From contig CANQQE010000004.1 in the NCBI GenBank assembly GCA_947625935.1, forward strand, positions 62,001 through 126,000: DNA of 64,000 bases, read 5' to 3'. A program made the translations under genes and the position numbers. Shown here one piece after another: positions 61,501-64,000 of the stretch. The notes below the pieces were generated by a model that did no database searches, was not told the origin of the DNA, and saw only the letters and a program-made list of their open reading frames with translations. Each line of letters starts with the position of its first letter. The stretch's first letter is position 1. The stretch comes from an uncultured Muribaculaceae bacterium (GTDB lineage Bacteria; Bacteroidota; Bacteroidia; Bacteroidales; Muribaculaceae).

Positions 61501-64000
61501 TCGTCGTAAGACGTCGGGGGTAGGAATGTCACCGACTCAGAGTCATAGATGAGGTCTTTCGCCTGGTTATAGAACACAGTGGTGTGATTTGCGAGCCATT
61601 TTTTGTCGTAGGCGGTCAGGTAAACGGTGTTGCCTCGTCCATCGACATATGGGCGTCCGTTTTTGTCGCTTTGGATCCAAGAGTTGGCCCAGCCGGTCAC
61701 TTTCTGTTTATCGCCGACCCAGGCGCGTCCCATTTCATCGAGGTTTTTCTTGCCGAGGTCGCCACCGAAATCATAATCGCCGACATATCGGATGTCGCTA
61801 CCGATGAGAGTCATAGACTTATTTGCGGCGATTGTCTCGGTGCTATAGTCATAATTGAAATAAACCGATTTTGGAATGCCGTTGTCGAGCGTGAGTCTCA
61901 CCTCCTTGAGCAGAGCCGGTTTTGAAACTTTCAGAGATTGAGCGTCAAAGTCAGTTCCGCTTCCGCCGGTATTCCAATCCCCGTTGTTAGGGTCGTCATT
62001 GTTAGTCCAATAATAGTGGGCGGTCGCTTGCCAGCGGATGCTGTTGTTGCCGTTATGGACGTATTTGTTTTCGTCTTTGTAGTCGACAGCGCCCGAAGAC
62101 TGGCTATTGGTGAGCGTGATTGTCTGCGAGCCGGTGAAAGAGCCTTTGCAGGCATTGACATCGGTTTTGTTATAGTAGAGGGTGTAACGCTGCATCAGGT
62201 AGTCGTCGTAGTTATCGACCTTGGCGATACCGAAGTAGCCCTGGTACATGAAGCGTCCCGACAAGGTGGCTTGGTTGCCGCTGACGTGCAGCTCCCATTC
62301 GGGTTGCAGGCACCAGTCGGCGGTGCGCTGTCCGACGATGAAGTAGCGTGGGCCGTCGGCAAAGTCTTCCTCTTTCAGGGGCATATACGCTCCGGCGGCG
62401 GGGCCGGAGTATCCTTCATATTTGAGTGATGCTATGCCTTTTTTGTCGGCAGTGAGGACGACGGTGATTTTGTAGTCCTTGTCGTCGTCTCCTTTGAATC
62501 GGAATCGTTCCGTCCCGGTTGTGGTTTTCCAGTCGGAACCGGTGGCATAGGTATTTTCTGACTCAAACCCGTAGTCATCGCTATTGTAATACCATTTCTG
62601 TTCAGTGCCGGCGTTGTTCACAACTAACTGATAGGATCGGTCGTTGGTAGAACCGGCGCCGGTGTACGTTTTGATGGAAGTTCCGTGCCATGTCCATGTC
62701 TTTCCACCGTCTTTAGATGTGAGGGTGATTGTCTGGCCATTGTCGCGACGCACAAGTTTCACTCCGGTTATCACGGCGTTGGGGTCGCTGATGGTGATGG
62801 TTGTGGCTTTTAGGGTTGAGCTGTTGACGGCAACGGTGGCGTTGAACGAGGTGAGCTGTTCGCTGACACCGAATGGCTGCTCCCTCCCCTCGATTAGGGT
62901 GTAGGTGCCTGTCCCGGCGTTGGCGTTGTCGAAGCTGTAGGTCACGCCTGTGGTGTTGCGTTTGGTCTTGACCAAGACGGTGTAGCCGGAAGGGTTGACC
63001 GCCACGTTGGTGAAGGTGTAGGGCGCTGCGGTCTTGGTGACGGAGCTTGCGCCATCTAAGGTGACGCTCGTGATGGCGTCGCTATTGGTTGCGGTGGTTG
63101 AGTAGCTCGTGGCGTCGGTGCCGCTGACGTTCACGGTCATCACGGTGTCGATAATCTTGCTGTCGATTGAGAATCCTGTGGTCGAGCTTGTCTCGGTCAG
63201 GTTGGTGCCGCTCGACACGGTGTAGCTCTTCAAGGAGTTGTCGTCGTAGTTCACCTTGACAAGGAACTTCTCCGTACCCTTCAGACCTGAGAGGCTGAAA
63301 GTGTAGGGAGCGGCGTTGTCCGACGCGAATTTCACGCCGTCCTTCCACAGCTCGACCGATGTCACCGACACCGGATTGTACACGCCATTATCGGTCACTT
63401 GCCATTTGCTGTTGTCGGCGTCTGATCCTGTCCATTGTGATGAGGCTTTGTATATATGACCGTTCTTAATGCCGGTTACTGAAAAGGTCTGCTCGTTGTT
63501 CCATCCGCTATTATACCCGGCGTAAAAGATACCTGTCGGATCTGACGATGATGCGAACGTGAACTTGTAGATTTTACCTGAAACATTAGTACCTTTGGCT
63601 GAATCTTTACCGACCATGTAGGTCTTCATGTCTACTGGTGAAACAGTTGAGGGACTGGTTAGTTGCAGATACAGTTGTGCCCATGTTGGATTAGTCGCAT
63701 CGAAATAAACGGTGTACTCGGTCCACTTTGATGATGTTGGTGTGGAACCGGCAGTACCATTCCAAGTGTAGGTGTAGCCGTCATTGAATACCGGGTCGCC
63801 GTCGAACAGCTTGGTCTTATTACTGTCTCCTTTCGTGAAAATCACGTTGGTCGGTGTACCGGTGCCTGAGGCTTTCCAGCGTCCATACTCGTCTTTGGTC
63901 ATGGAATAGCCGGGGAAATTTCCGTTAAGTTTATCGCTTCCGGCCCACACATATGCTGTGGGGGTGAACCCGGAGGTGTTTGCGGGGTCGAGATAGACGG
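58551..64000 (-). CDS. Giant T9SS-secreted protein with starch-binding-like module (partial)
   Basis: At least 1,816 residues are open, and the frame continues past the window edge with no stop, so the true start is not seen; the apparent start near 63950 is a GTG inside the gene. The N-terminal visible part resembles a starch-binding module (GSDKLNGNFPGYSMTKD, then NVIFTKGDSNKTKLFD). Middle regions hold beta-sandwich and fibronectin-like repeats (DYKVYRLNPDGSETLVETG). The C-terminus ends with a T9SS-type sorting tail (YNLQGIRVMNPAKGQIYIVR). The protein is likely exported by the PorU/PorV route encoded here and binds glycans on the surface. A catalytic domain was not found. Confidence 0.82.
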   Translation of the reverse strand, partial: VYLDPANTSGFTPTAYVWAGSDKLNGNFPGYSMTKDEYGRWKASGTGTPTNVIFTKGDSNKTKLFDGDPVFNDGYTYTWNGTAGSTPTSSKWTEYTVYFDATNPTWAQLYLQLTSPSTVSPVDMKTYMVGKDSAKGTNVSGKIYKFTFASSSDPTGIFYAGYNSGWNNEQTFSVTGIKNGHIYKASSQWTGSDADNSKWQVTDNGVYNPVSVTSVELWKDGVKFASDNAAPYTFSLSGLKGTEKFLVKVNYDDNSLKSYTVSSGTNLTETSSTTGFSIDSKIIDTVMTVNVSGTDATSYSTTATNSDAITSVTLDGASSVTKTAAPYTFTNVAVNPSGYTVLVKTKRNTTGVTYSFDNANAGTGTYTLIEGREQPFGVSEQLTSFNATVAVNSSTLKATTITISDPNAVITGVKLVRRDNGQTITLTSKDGGKTWTWHGTSIKTYTGAGSTNDRSYQLVVNNAGTEQKWYYNSDDYGFESENTYATGSDWKTTTGTERFRFKGDDDKDYKITVVLTADKKGIASLKYEGYSGPAAGAYMPLKEEDFADGPRYFIVGQRTADWCLQPEWELHVSGNQATLSGRFMYQGYFGIAKVDNYDDYLMQRYTLYYNKTDVNACKGSFTGSQTITLTNSQSSGAVDYKDENKYVHNGNNSIRWQATAHYYWTNNDDPNNGDWNTGGSGTDFDAQSLKVSKPALLKEVRLTLDNGIPKSVYFNYDYSTETIAANKSMTLIGSDIRYVGDYDFGGDLGKKNLDEMGRAWVGDKQKVTGWANSWIQSDKNGRPYVDGRGNTVYLTAYDKKWLANHTTVFYNQAKDLIYDSESVTFLPPTSYDDYEVDTYKWLYTAHPTYSSNIGGGTSISLNNESETYRYKEVFPNDYGTTTDAINNSGWQCLVVKDMWLQGAFKVWSGGGGNLKTGWDGVDYGGAKDAFQWCFENGGHGIGGQQKEVYGYDLTTANGGNVTLYPTLRDVNAADFSTAKSNSQAQMKFYSRVVLWYNPSTSFKNSVLQFVEPVCEPVIQARYNTAKRKTLRYNWWINIPDKDTSHDSKMVTDYKVYRLNPDGSETLVETGNANRTVGEMKTEETSLSFSDPQTLTPGKYRYRVEATIEGKVKKQLSNELPINETRVPVTIAARQQMFDNDGNLNNAEGTNYSFNVELDVEPVAAFLDDKVGETEKTVRETMKYYVITVDDATATRLNSATVKPFTFTSSTTDEVLIATGEYLPAGTWYFKQEITDKQNPAISPVWKNVAPTAADANGTALKTWNADKTALVEMADNDVANYAFKVYLISEEGDIPQWTILQFDAATDQTHVIAPATSLTVNNVTLAKVTRSVTHTHKNNMTHPSGARLNGFKADSEGNLTLDEDNPVIALPVKYQRFNETVAPATISALPVVGDVTKEGVFGVNYRLYLMPATTAIDGNYANSKFNTDINGVNDNARNDVSLNLYDVDLSQVESNPDMLENAIDGGKGKRIKADTELQFDSHILVEYTKGDKTYVNPYGEASSEISFTANMAAPDVSTRKAMYRVYEDFYYHMSPKELEEANKDDDWPGKPAGKISVGHYAHAVVDMNYSVESELESYAAFHVQQKALYDGSHKGVYGHTVDRLNNHASYIHKFAGTRSANGGQPLCYDATGNAGNDNVFINRHNDGGDTNYEIHSWGKDDNWTTAWADRHDWSTMAAKSRRLPIEINPAASYGATAPAAGSSKPANITGTFAAVYPVIKGSGLRYLINGAQAAAAKAEAENEAVDLYLFQAKAESDVDFSDAKEITTGVEDIMADQINGDTEFYNLQGIRVMNPAKGQIYIVRQGDRVSKMLYR

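Overview
The window looks like a chromosomal segment of a gut-type Bacteroidales bacterium, most likely family Muribaculaceae. The evidence is type IX secretion (T9SS) genes, Bacteroidota-type promoters (TTTG-N19-21-TAnnTTTG) ahead of many genes, an SGNH hydrolase with the GxDLY domain, PCMD, DUF1573 and calycin-like proteins, a SufBCDS operon, and a very large secreted protein ending in a T9SS-type tail. Family placement is inference. No complete mobile element, rRNA operon or CRISPR array is visible.

Layout. 1-5.6 kb (minus): part of the division and cell-wall (dcw) cluster, rsmH-ftsL-ftsI-murE-mraY, with mraY cut by the window edge and no mraZ next to rsmH. 5.8-7.5 kb: a two-gene unit of an OLD-like AAA ATPase and a DUF3226 TOPRIM protein, driven by a promoter-bearing repeat; this is a candidate defence pair. 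7.6-14 kb: membrane protein, NAD-dependent epimerase, glycosyltransferase, metallo-beta-lactamase-fold hydrolase, RsmI-like methyltransferase and PpiD-like foldase. 14.2-16 kb: a small M15 peptidase, an Lrp/AsnC regulator, then nearly 1 kb without a gene that holds a promoter, mini-ORFs, hairpins and a perfect inverted repeat. 16-21.5 kb: RluA-family pseudouridine synthase, topA, a PCMD protein and mdh.

21.7-38 kb: ispF, porV, the suf operon, cvpA, a porU-like protease, a FAH-like protein, rex and a second porU-like protease. The T9SS genes porU and porV are thus separated by iron-sulfur assembly genes. 38-42 kb: GH25 lysozyme, dnaX preceded by two copies of the promoter repeat, and a GxDLY SGNH hydrolase. 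42-50.8 kb (plus): phosphoesterase lipoprotein, outer-membrane protein, two DUF1573 proteins, meaB, rbfA, a LolC/E-type permease, and a LytS/LytTR two-component pair without a sensor domain. 50.9-58.3 kb: amt, queE/queD, a truncated calycin-like lipoprotein, tRNA-Val, a von Willebrand A lipoprotein, bioB, SRP RNA (ffs) and metK. A SAM-II riboswitch lies directly in front of metK. 58.5-64 kb: a >1,800-residue T9SS cargo protein with a starch-binding-like module, running off the window.

The genes link functionally at several points. PorU and PorV handle cargo such as the giant protein at the end. SufBCDS would supply clusters to BioB and QueE. MetK makes the SAM used by RsmH, the RsmI-like enzyme, BioB and QueE, and is itself predicted to be SAM-controlled through the riboswitch. 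The best candidates for new biology are the ATPase/TOPRIM pair, the promoter-bearing repeat family, the unexplained 15.1-16.0 kb region, and the paired PorU-like proteases around Rex.
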